Shown here in pieces: positions 18,001 through 23,999 of a stretch of DNA of 34,892 bases (position 1 is its first letter; every line of letters starts with the position of its first letter). The DNA comes from an uncultured Myxococcales bacterium (GTDB lineage Bacteria > Myxococcota_A > UBA9042), in the NCBI GenBank assembly GCA_903924465.1, contig CAIYBN010000089.1:1-34892 (forward strand). Direction: 5' to 3'. A program made the translations under genes and the position numbers. The notes under the pieces were generated by a model. That model did not search any database. It was given only the letters and a program-made list of their open reading frames with translations, and had not been told where the DNA came from.

Positions 18001-18410
18001 ACTTTCAAAGCGCTCAGCGGCGAGTCCGGGTCCGCGGTCGTCAGCGTCACCGTGAGCGGCAGACCGGCTGGCACCAGCGTCCCGGACTGCGGCGAAAGGA
18101 TGGTCACGGTCGGCGGCTGTGGCTGTTGAACGTCGGGCTGCGTCACGTCTTCCGCGTCGCTGCCAACCACGTCTGGCGCATCGATGCTATCCTTTGCGTC
18201 TGAACCCACAGTTTCATTGAGGGTCGCGTCCGTCCCGGCCGATGCCGTGTCCTGACCCACGTCCACGGCGTCGTCGGCGGTCGCATCCGTGCCGACCGCT
18301 TGGTCCTCATCCACGACGCCGCTGTTCGACGCGGCAGACCCGCAGGCCGCGACGCAAAGCGCGGTCGTTGCAACCACGATGGTCCGGATCCAGGTTTGAT
18401 GTGTCCGCAT
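15093..18410 (-). CDS. Large modular lipoprotein: Ig-like region, EGF-like domains and four repeated beta-rich modules
   Basis: 1105 aa. ATG 18410 has GGAGG 6 nt upstream and begins a lipoprotein signal ending VAAC; the longer frame upstream is not coding-like. After the lipobox comes a long Asp/Ala/Thr linker (to about 95), then Ig/PKD-like beta-sandwich sequence (about 98-390). An EGF-like segment follows (about 395-432), and a calcium-binding EGF motif (DINECAAGSAGC, CTCKGGYTGDGTTC) lies at about 755-795. After each EGF-like block comes a ~300-residue unit. Each unit holds two copies of a motif typified by GVGIVGGTADALIDGQE...LAFASPVTKV, four copies in total. These resemble extracellular beta-sandwich modules whose conserved acidic residues may bind calcium or carbohydrate. 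Outer-surface localisation is inferred. A duplicated fragment of its 3' end lies at 23850-23949. Confidence 0.88.
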   Translation of the reverse strand: MRTHQTWIRTIVVATTALCVAACGSAASNSGVVDEDQAVGTDATADDAVDVGQDTASAGTDATLNETVGSDAKDSIDAPDVVGSDAEDVTQPDVQQPQPPTVTILSPQSGTLVPAGLPLTVTLTTADPDSPLSALKVTVTDAPAPSAVWTLAGPDTSGGWTATATLPPGEHTVTVEVKDETGGSATANVTLIATEVALPVLTLTPSAPKSDQDLVATVDLGATGVLPLGEVSIDFAWSINGSPVQTTGSTLPAALYVGGDKVKVVATITASAVPGWQVVLDATVTIAPSAPTAPVVAITPDQPDVAAQLQCAATATDGDNQELSYTFVWTVNGVPLAGAPTGSTLDLANHTSGAWAANWPVKAGDLIGCTATAFDGTFTGPAGFATTTLNSFDPCTTEFSGCDSNATCTPGASVQAQCACNDGFAGDGTTCKKVIECGVETVVFLEDVTATTAITKGSLTATGGSLAAAAVISTFAHGLGVVGGTSDDAIDSGEVLKLTFSKPVSQVEVTVHASKGTVMQTYFMPAATDVTGAPVGAVSGQQATGPGNGAWVTFHWIYPKPVASLALQVSSMGVPTGLSVTQVTLWHEALEVADLQSIGTCTTGTPACAMTEISHIFGALTLSGSGQLYFLPSNGVGIVGGTADALIDGQELLNLAFASPVTKVMFAVSASMYTPDPWAELFDVTGASILKAQGTTLGLPNAIGKFIQSPAPFTSAVLHANTSVDNTGGIRVGTILTGECPATSCPTGFSSDGNACKDINECAAGSAGCALAADCTNTVGSFTCTCKGGYTGDGTTCAPVQECGILTASFLTDIVSVPSVYEVGITVSGSANVTVTGGFGVGVVGGTDNTLIEGNEKLFIAYDKPVSQVEMTFRAPSGQNAAQAYTMLQHTGVSGQPANPIWTSTPSLGNPELVTHRWIFPEPITSTSISVMAMGPSSGLALSHVTAWTEQLQVADLTKFGTCSQGLAQCAVTEPTQAFGNMTLSGSADLYFLPLNGVGIVGGSADDELDGTETLTLAFATPVTKLLFLPGITSATPDPWVELFDGQGKSLQSVPNVMQQIGNFITLSGGFSSATLYANYTTSSTAGFNISTLVWGTCPVAAPVP

Positions 18411-18736
18411 GTCGAGCCTCCACGAGCGCGCTTTTCCGTTGGAGCCAAGCGTCAAAAGTTCAGTTGCCAGCGAAAAAAAATGCCTGCAAAAGGTGTCGAC
18501 CAAAATGGTCGTCGTGTCGTCAATCTGCCATATCGCCAAACGGCCGGTCAAGAGCAAAGTCGGCCGGATTGGGTCTCCCTTCACCGCGCGCGGCTTGCAA
18601 CCGTTCCCAAGGCTTGGCTTTGGACCGTCCGACAAGACTTCGGCGGCCAGCTTCGGTCTTCAAGACATTGCCCGGCGCCCGCAGTGTCTCCGATGCCAAA
18701 CCCATTCACAACGGTTCGCTGCGTGAAGCACGCGAC
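18411..18736. other. Intergenic region upstream of the modular lipoprotein gene
   Basis: 326 bp between the MFS stop and the lipoprotein start. It contains a GGAGG ribosome binding site, an A8 run (T8 on the coding strand) at about 18472-18479, and a palindrome CGACCAAAATGGTCG at 18497-18511 (6-bp arms, 3-bp centre) that may be an operator. The part next to the MFS stop holds no gene I can support. Confidence 0.4.
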
Positions 18737-20011
18737 TCACCCGAGCGGGGTCTGGCTTGCGGAGCTGATCTCCTCCAACTCGCGGTTGCGTGTCTCGGGC
18801 AGGAAGGCCAGCACCAGCGCCGCGCAGACGAGCGGCGCCAAACCCAGCACGGCAACCGCGGGGCCGAGACCGCTGGGGCTCGCACGGCTGACGCCGGCAA
18901 GGCGCTCGGCCAAGAGGCCCACCAGCGTTGGGGCCAACACCATGCCCATGCGACCCAGCGTGTTGTTGGTCCAGGCCGCCGCGGACGCCCGCAGGCGCGT
19001 GGGAAAGAGTTCAGCCGTGAACGTCGCACAGAGGGCGAGATACGCGGTCGCAAAGAAGATCAGCACCAACAGCGAAAGGCCCATGGCCCACACGGACGGC
19101 GGGCCCATGAACGCCGCCGCGGTTGCAAACGAGCCCAAGGCAAAGAACAGCGCGCTGGTAGGCCGACGGCCCCAGGCGTCCATCAGCTTGCCCGCGACGA
19201 CAAAGCCCGAGAGACCGAGCGTGAAAGCGATGGCGACGACCAGGCTGATTTGCTGCGGCGTCAGCCCGCGATCGTTCATGGCGAAGCTGGTCCAGAACGT
19301 CATGATCGGCGTGTAGCCGAGGTACATGAAGAACCAAAGCATCGCCACGACGGCCAGTTTCTTGCGGTAAGGTCGTGCGAGGACGTCGGTCCAGCCCGGC
19401 GGCTCCGGCGTCGCCTCGCGCAGGGCGGCATAGCGCCGCGTTTCGGCCATGCGCGTCCGGAGGAAAAAGACCAGCACCAGCGGTGCCAAACCGATCAGGT
19501 ACATCGCCCGCCAGCCCAGCGACACCCGGGCGACAAGCGGAAACAGCGCGCTCCCCACGACGCCGCCGACGCCAGCCGCGCCTTGAACGATGGAAATGCC
19601 GATGCCACGCTTGGCTGCGGGCAGCTCTTCGGCAAGGATGACGGTTGAGATGCCCCATTCTGCGACGAGAAACACGCGGGCCAGAAACTGGAGCAGGACA
19701 AAGCCGAAGACGTCCGTTGTGGCTGCCGTCAAGCCTGTCGCAACGGTGTAGCCGACGACGGTCCAAAGCAGCATGGCACGCCGGCCCAGCGTGTCGCCCA
19801 GACGCATGACAAAGAAGGCGGCAATCGTTCCCGCGGCGATGGCCGAAGCGGCATAACCGGTCTGCAGCAGGCTCAAGCCGAAATCCTTGCGCAAATACGG
19901 CAAGACCAAATTCAGCAGGATAAAGTCGTAGCCTTCAAAAAACGTCGCTGTGGACAGCAGCAGGATGAGCACGATGTGCGCGCGTTGCAGGCGATTCGAG
20001 TCGTCGGGCAT
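18737..20011 (-). CDS. MFS transporter (sugar/organic-acid porter type)
   Basis: 424 aa. ATG 20011 (MPDDSNRLQRAH) is preceded by GGAG 5 nt upstream; the longer frame adds 31 unlikely residues. Twelve hydrophobic helices are visible. Between TM2 and TM3 is RLGDTLGRRAML, the MFS motif A (G-x-L-a-D-r-x-G-r-r); the matching copy in the second half is GKLMDAWGRRPT. TM5 region RGIGISIVQGAAGVGGVVGS is glycine-rich. The end FLPETRNRELEEIS matches the PETKGR-LEEI signature of the sugar porter and aromatic-acid symporter families. It sits in the inner membrane and probably works by proton symport. Substrate unknown. It stands alone, about 330 bp upstream of the lipoprotein gene on the same strand. Confidence 0.9.
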   Translation of the reverse strand: MPDDSNRLQRAHIVLILLLSTATFFEGYDFILLNLVLPYLRKDFGLSLLQTGYAASAIAAGTIAAFFVMRLGDTLGRRAMLLWTVVGYTVATGLTAATTDVFGFVLLQFLARVFLVAEWGISTVILAEELPAAKRGIGISIVQGAAGVGGVVGSALFPLVARVSLGWRAMYLIGLAPLVLVFFLRTRMAETRRYAALREATPEPPGWTDVLARPYRKKLAVVAMLWFFMYLGYTPIMTFWTSFAMNDRGLTPQQISLVVAIAFTLGLSGFVVAGKLMDAWGRRPTSALFFALGSFATAAAFMGPPSVWAMGLSLLVLIFFATAYLALCATFTAELFPTRLRASAAAWTNNTLGRMGMVLAPTLVGLLAERLAGVSRASPSGLGPAVAVLGLAPLVCAALVLAFLPETRNRELEEISSASQTPLG

Positions 20012-20262
20012 CTTCACTCCGTCAGCTGCGGCCGGACCAGCGCCGGGACAGTCGTCACGCCAAACCGTCGCCGAGGGAGGCGACTCACCTTGCACCAGTC
20101 CCAAAGGATAGTCCAGAGATAGCGCGCAGGCACAACGTTGCGAACAGGAACGGGGATGGAAATTCGCCTGGCATTTGCCCCCTTTCTCGGTCGGGCCGTA
20201 CCAGCGCCTCTGCGCACGGCGTCGCCCGGCGCGTCCCGGTCGGTCTTCGGCGCGGTGACCTG

Positions 20263-20480
20263 CTACCCGCGACGGACGCTCCGCGCGACCTTCAACACAT
20301 CGGCCAGCACGCCGGCTGGCGTCACAGGCCCGCCCGCGCCCTCGCCTTGCACGATCAGCGGGTACTCAGCGTGCTGCTCGGTCGAAAATGCCACAAAGGC
20401 CTCCGACCCACGCAGACGGGATGCGGGATGCTGCACGTCAACCGCAACCGGTCCAACTCGCGCGATGTTTCCCGGAGGCG
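20263..20480 (-). pseudogene. Homoserine dehydrogenase C-terminal remnant
   Basis: The minus frame ending at a TAG (20263-20265) reads ARVGPVAVDVQHPASRLRGS, then EAFVAFSTEQHAEYPLIVQ and GEGAGGPVTPAGVLADVLK. This closely matches the end of homoserine dehydrogenases and the ThrA type (VPADHP-A-L-G-DN-FAFYTE...[24 protein letters not shown]). It includes the conserved GAG..VTAAGV.AD motif. Only about 70 residues are left; the NAD-binding and catalytic parts are absent, so it cannot function. The frame is lost just where the transposase-like remnant begins. Confidence 0.75.
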
Positions 20481-20606
20481 CGAGCGAATCGGCAGAAAGT
20501 TCTCGGCCGGCAACGGCAGCCGCAAGTGCGCCAGAGTCTTCGTCGCGATCTCGCCGCTCGGAATCAGCGCGAACACTGCGCGCCGGCCACCACAGACGCA
20601 CTCCCG
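20472..20606 (-). mobile_element. Possible IS91-like transposase C-terminal remnant, copy 1
   Basis: The minus frame reads RECVCGGRRAVFALIPSGEI, then ATKTLAHLRLPLPAENFLPIR. A CxCGGR knuckle followed by a hydrophobic strand, an xxILxHLxLP helix and a Pro/Arg end is the pattern at the end of IS91-family Y1 transposases. This family call is by eye and tentative. The DNA at 20484-20571 is about 81% identical (71 of 88, ungapped) to 23671-23758, so it is certainly a repeated sequence. Confidence 0.4.
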
Positions 20607-20818
20607 CACAACGCTTCTTGCGACCCGGCCTCGCTTCGACCGGCACCCGCATTTCGCCAATCCACCGCCGCGGCGTCTCGTCAGCACACGCGACGGACCG
20701 TTTGGGATCAGCGGTAGTGCGGACAGTTCGATCACGTCCTCCCTGCGCGCCACGTACTCCGTAACCGCCTTGGGCTGAGTGGGAGTTTCGCACCGCTGCA
20801 AGTCGAAAGATGAGTGCG

Positions 20819-21763
20819 CTACTTCGGCTTGTAATCGCCTGTCTTCTTGAAGCCATTACAGTCAGTAACGCAAGCAGCCCCACCGATGGCCCCATCGTGC
20901 AGGCAATATCTTCCCTGACCCTTGTTCATACAAGAGCCGTTGGCATCGAATCCTCCGCAGCCATTGCAGGTTATCCAGTCAATTGGCGGGCAGATCTGGT
21001 CGACAAAGCCATAGAGGCAATCCTTGCAAGTAGCAGCACAAGGGCCGAATGCGGATTCCTTTGCCGATTGGGCCGCGGGCGTACCTGCTGTCTGGTCATA
21101 GAATGTGCAGCGCTGAACCAAGCCTCCGTCGGAACTTGGATCGCCGACGTTGCAGGCAGATTTGCCTTCAATCGACGTGGAACAGAGTGATGCGCTACCT
21201 GCGAGATATCCATTTGGTGTCAAGGAATTGGCGATAGCGAGCGGACAACAGTGCGCACCTCGACTATTTTCCTGGCAGGTAGCGAACGCTGCGCCGGGCA
21301 CCTTGCATGCATCGGAAACTCCGGGACAGGCGGCAAGTTGCCAGCGCAATGTCCCGTCGGCAACTTGGCTACAGATCGCGGCATTGGGACGAACACAAAG
21401 ACCATAAGTATCCACTTGTAGGCTTTTCTCGTCGACTCGGCTGCAGTGAACGGCCCCTTCTTTGGCGCAAGCCTGACCGATCACGGGCAGCGACACATTG
21501 TCCAAACAGGCTCCAGCCGGTGCGACGGTGGTCGCGTCTTCTGCTATCTCGAAAGCATCGCCGACATCTTCATCAGGTGGAGCTAGCCCATCGCTCCCGC
21601 TGTCTATCCAAATCTCAGCAGTTTCTGCGTCCTGGTCAGCATCCGAATCCGGCACGTCCATCAGATCGACTGTCTGGGCGTCTGAACCCGCTAGATTTTC
21701 CGAGGTTGGCGTGTGGCAGCTCAAAAGCGATAGCATCAACACCACTATGGCAACGCAGCGCAT
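20819..21763 (-). CDS. Cys-rich lipoprotein of lower GC content
   Basis: 314 aa. ATG 21763 has GGAGG 4 nt upstream. The signal MRCVAIVVLMLSLLSC has a good lipobox (LLSC). An acidic linker (SDAQTVDLMDVPDSDADQDAE...) reaches about 75. The rest is a Cys-rich domain with about two dozen Cys, which does not show the CTDC repeat: its spacing is irregular, with CKDCLYGFVDQICPPIDW and CNGCGGFDANGSC near the end. I do not recognise a family. Base composition differs from its neighbours: sampled lines are about 47-55% GC where the flanking lipoprotein genes exceed 60%. This suggests recent acquisition or a different selective history. It diverges from the 22188 gene. Confidence 0.85.
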   Translation of the reverse strand: MRCVAIVVLMLSLLSCHTPTSENLAGSDAQTVDLMDVPDSDADQDAETAEIWIDSGSDGLAPPDEDVGDAFEIAEDATTVAPAGACLDNVSLPVIGQACAKEGAVHCSRVDEKSLQVDTYGLCVRPNAAICSQVADGTLRWQLAACPGVSDACKVPGAAFATCQENSRGAHCCPLAIANSLTPNGYLAGSASLCSTSIEGKSACNVGDPSSDGGLVQRCTFYDQTAGTPAAQSAKESAFGPCAATCKDCLYGFVDQICPPIDWITCNGCGGFDANGSCMNKGQGRYCLHDGAIGGAACVTDCNGFKKTGDYKPK

Positions 21764-22187
21764 AAGGCCTCCGGTGGTGTCCGCCACTTGAACTTCCCGC
21801 TCACAACCCGGCACCTCCGCAGCCCCGGACCGTCCCCATCGCCGCTTCACCGCAGTCTTGCCGCATCCACAGGCCTCGTCAAGCCGCAAAACCTCGCCGT
21901 TTTGGCCATTTCAGGCAGATCCCGCCGCCCGCGGCCGGCGCTTGCCAGACCACACGCCCGCCCCCGATATGGCCTCACCCCAACCCCCATCCGCTCGTGC
22001 GGCCCGGGCCCGGCGGAAAGAAATCGAACCCGTACGTGGTTGGTTTCAACCTGCAGGCGCTGTGGGAGTTTGCGACCGCCCTGGCTGAACACGCCCCCCT
22101 TGCCTTCCCGCTGAATCATCCGCACTATTCAGCGTTTCAAGCACTGCCGACACTGGCGTCGGCCCCTTCGTCTTCCTGGAGTTCTCC
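21764..22187. other. Divergent intergenic region between two lipoprotein genes
   Basis: 424 bp. It holds the two ribosome binding sites and an inverted repeat, GCTGAAT (22110-22116) with ATTCAGC (22127-22133), 10 bp apart and 55 bp before the 22188 start. This could be an operator or leader hairpin. No convincing promoter hexamers or small genes were found. Confidence 0.4.
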
Positions 22188-23198
22188 ATGCGCCTCGTCA
22201 CTTTCCGCCTCCTCACCCTCGCCGCCGCCCTCCTCACCGCCACCGCTTGCGGCAGCAGCACTGGCGGCGGCAGCACCGGCACCGTCGATGCTGGCCCGAC
22301 CGGCTCCACCACCGGAGACAAGTCCACCAACAGCGGCGCAGTCACCGCCAAGGGCTCCGATGGCAAGAGCACCAGCGTGAACGCCAGCGCGGCGGCGAGC
22401 TCCGGCTCCACGTCCGGCACGCAGAAGCTCGGCGCGATGGCCACGGACAAGATCCTGACGCTGTACATCTCCGACGCCAGCAGCCTCATCACCATCACCA
22501 TCGATACCGACAAGAACCCGCTGCCCGCCACTGGCATCAAGGCCGGCGACGCGAGCTCGGGCGCGTTCGTCACCTACGTCGGCACCGCCGGCAGCTTCAC
22601 CTCGGACGGCAGCGCGGGCACGATCGACGTCTCCAACTGCCCGTCTGACGCCAACAACACCGTCACCGTCGGCAAGCTGGACGGCGTCGTCGTCTCCGGC
22701 GTCGCCGCCACCGGCCAGGCCAGCCTCACGCTCGACGGCACGTTCAACCTCGTCTACTTCGGCGGCTACGGCAACCTCAAGTGCACCGCGCCGGTTGTCG
22801 CCACCGCCGACGCCAGCTCCACCGACGTGGGCAGCACCGCGGGCGGCACCTGCGGCTACCAGGTCTGCGCCGACAACAGCAAGAACTGCTGCCCATACCT
22901 GCCGTGCCTCACCCAGTGCCAGCTCGACTGCGCCAACACCGCCAACAACTGCACCATCGCCTGCGCCAGCAACCCCGCCGACATGAATTGCCCGATGAAG
23001 TGCGCTACCGACGCCTCCACCTGCTTCGACGGCTGCTTCGGCAAGTGCAACGTGACGGACAGCTGCAAGACGGTCGGCAATGCGTTCTTCACCTGCAGCA
23101 ACAAGGCGGATCAGGCGAGCTGCGCGGGCAAGACCGACAACGACAAGTTGAGCTGCGAAGTGGACGCTTGCTGCGCGGAAGCGAAAGCGGCGTTCTAA
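22188..23198 (+). CDS. Lipoprotein with Ser/Thr/Gly-rich region and C-terminal Cys-rich domain
   Basis: 336 aa. ATG 22188 is preceded by GGAG with a 6-nt spacer. The signal MRLVTFRLLTLAAALLTATAC gives a lipidated Cys21. A Gly/Ser/Thr-rich linker runs to about 80. A beta-rich domain follows, about 80-200 (ILTLYISDASSLITITIDTD, then a jellyroll-like pattern ending VYFGGYGNLKC). It is followed by a Cys-dense domain (about 220-336) with pairs such as CGYQVCADNSKNCC, CLTQCQLDCANT and CFDGCFGKC. The regular CxxxC spacing suggests a helical disulfide-bonded bundle. No enzyme motif is seen. Probably exported to the outer membrane. A dispersed repeat starts 22 bp after its stop. Confidence 0.85.
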   Translation: MRLVTFRLLTLAAALLTATACGSSTGGGSTGTVDAGPTGSTTGDKSTNSGAVTAKGSDGKSTSVNASAAASSGSTSGTQKLGAMATDKILTLYISDASSLITITIDTDKNPLPATGIKAGDASSGAFVTYVGTAGSFTSDGSAGTIDVSNCPSDANNTVTVGKLDGVVVSGVAATGQASLTLDGTFNLVYFGGYGNLKCTAPVVATADASSTDVGSTAGGTCGYQVCADNSKNCCPYLPCLTQCQLDCANTANNCTIACASNPADMNCPMKCATDASTCFDGCFGKCNVTDSCKTVGNAFFTCSNKADQASCAGKTDNDKLSCEVDACCAEAKAAF

Positions 23199-23219
23199 AC
23201 ATGACGACCTGATTCCAAC

Positions 23220-23336
23220 ACCAAATTTCGTCGCTCAGACCTCTTGCATTTCGGACTGGATCCGCGAGCGTGTTCCGAAGGTGGCACGCCGCGGATGAAG
23301 AAGGTTTGATCTCGAACTTCGGTCGGAGTGTATCAG
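23220..23336 (+). repeat. Dispersed ~116-bp repeat, copy B (3' of a lipoprotein gene)
   Basis: It aligns without gaps to the minus strand of 7554-7671 (about 90 of 116 identical by hand count). The best-conserved block is GGTGGCACGCCGCGGAT, with GAACTTCGGTCGG further on. In the frame GGTPRMKKV-TGA-SRTSVGVY the differences between copies are mostly synonymous or conservative. It starts 22 bp after the stop of the upstream lipoprotein gene. Confidence 0.6.
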
Positions 23337-23443
23337 TCCAATGACAGGCCGCCCGCCGCCCGACTGCACAGCCGCTCCGATTTTGACGGCGGCCGGGGTG
23401 TCTCGTCAGCGCAGTGCAAAGTTCCCCGCAGCCCAGTTCGACC

Positions 23444-23590
23444 CATCGCTGCCTGTTGGGCGGTCTTGACACCGTCGTCATTCCAGGTACCGCCGAAGGG
23501 CCAACCATCATGATGTTGCACGATCATGGCGCTGACGCGCGGGATCTCGTGCCGCTCGCGGAAGTCCTGCCGGGGCCGCCGGGGCCGCAG
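23444..23590 (+). pseudogene. Alpha/beta-hydrolase (carboxylesterase) N-terminal remnant
   Basis: The plus frame reads LLGGLDTVVIPGTAEGPTIM, then MLHDHGADARDLVPLAEVLP. This is the start of the phospholipase/carboxylesterase and dienelactone-hydrolase-like families (GPTVVLLHGFGA..DDLVPLA). The oxyanion HGxG motif appears as HDHG, already altered. After about 50 residues the homology stops. No nucleophile GxSxG follows, so it is inactive. Confidence 0.6.
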
Positions 23591-23594
23591 GTCA

Positions 23595-23790
23595 GCGGGC
23601 GGTCAAAGAACGGCCGGTCGACTTCATCATTCGCCGCCAGCCAGCCAAAATCCTCGTCTCAGGGCGGCGCGCGGATCGGCAGAAAGCCCTCGGCGGTCAG
23701 CGGCAGCTTCAAATGGCTCAGGATCTTCGTCGCAATCTCCCCGCTCGGGATCAGCGCGTCGAACGCGCATTCACGCACCATCCGTGGCCC
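23595..23790 (-). mobile_element. Possible IS91-like transposase C-terminal remnant, copy 2
   Basis: The minus frame reads VRECAFDALIPSGEIATKIL, then SHLKLPLTAEGFLPIRAPP and a TGA. Beyond the TGA the same frame still looks protein-like (DEDFGWLAANDEVDRPFFD), so the stop may be a decay mutation. The DNA is homologous to 20484-20571 on the same strand. The CGGR segment seen in copy 1 is missing here through a small deletion. Family assignment is tentative. Confidence 0.4.
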
Positions 23791-23849
23791 CGCGCTTTCC
23801 GCCGCGCTCATCCCGCTCGCCACCCGCCAAAAACCACCAAGCCGCCGCC

Positions 23850-23949
23850 GGCGACGCTCTACGCGAACGCCACGACTTCCAGCACGGCGGGGTTCAACCT
23901 CAGCACGCTGGTGTGGGGCACCTGCCCCGTCGCCGCGCCGGTGCCATAA
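23850..23949 (+). pseudogene. 3' fragment of the modular lipoprotein gene (inverted paralogous copy)
   Basis: The plus frame encodes ATLYANATTSSTAGFNLSTL, then VWGTCPVAAPVP and TAA. This is the same ending as the lipoprotein encoded on the minus strand at 15093-18410 (ATLYANYTTSSTAGFNISTL...). DNA identity is about 89 of 100 positions with 15093-15192, ungapped. The rest of the gene is absent, so this is a truncated duplicate. Confidence 0.85.
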
Positions 23950-23999
23950 CGGCATGGGCCGCCGACGCCTGCGCACCTGGCAGAGTCAGGACGGAACGG

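Larger units (their letters stand above)
20012..20818. other. 807-bp decayed region with gene remnants
   Basis: There is no intact gene between the MFS start and the stop of the next lipoprotein gene. Two minus-strand remnants are listed separately (homoserine dehydrogenase end and transposase-like end). 20012-20262 and 20607-20818 show nothing further except the MFS ribosome binding site. The sequence CTCGTCAGC at about 20675 recurs in the other decayed region at about 23400, which suggests the two regions share more ancestry than can be aligned by eye. Confidence 0.55.
23199..23999. other. 801-bp decayed region with gene remnants and a repeat
   Basis: No intact gene. In order along the plus strand it contains dispersed repeat copy B, an esterase N-terminal remnant (+), a transposase-like C-terminal remnant (-) and a C-terminal fragment of the modular lipoprotein (+). 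All are listed separately. The mixture of truncated ends from unrelated genes in alternating orientation indicates repeated insertion and deletion. Confidence 0.6.
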
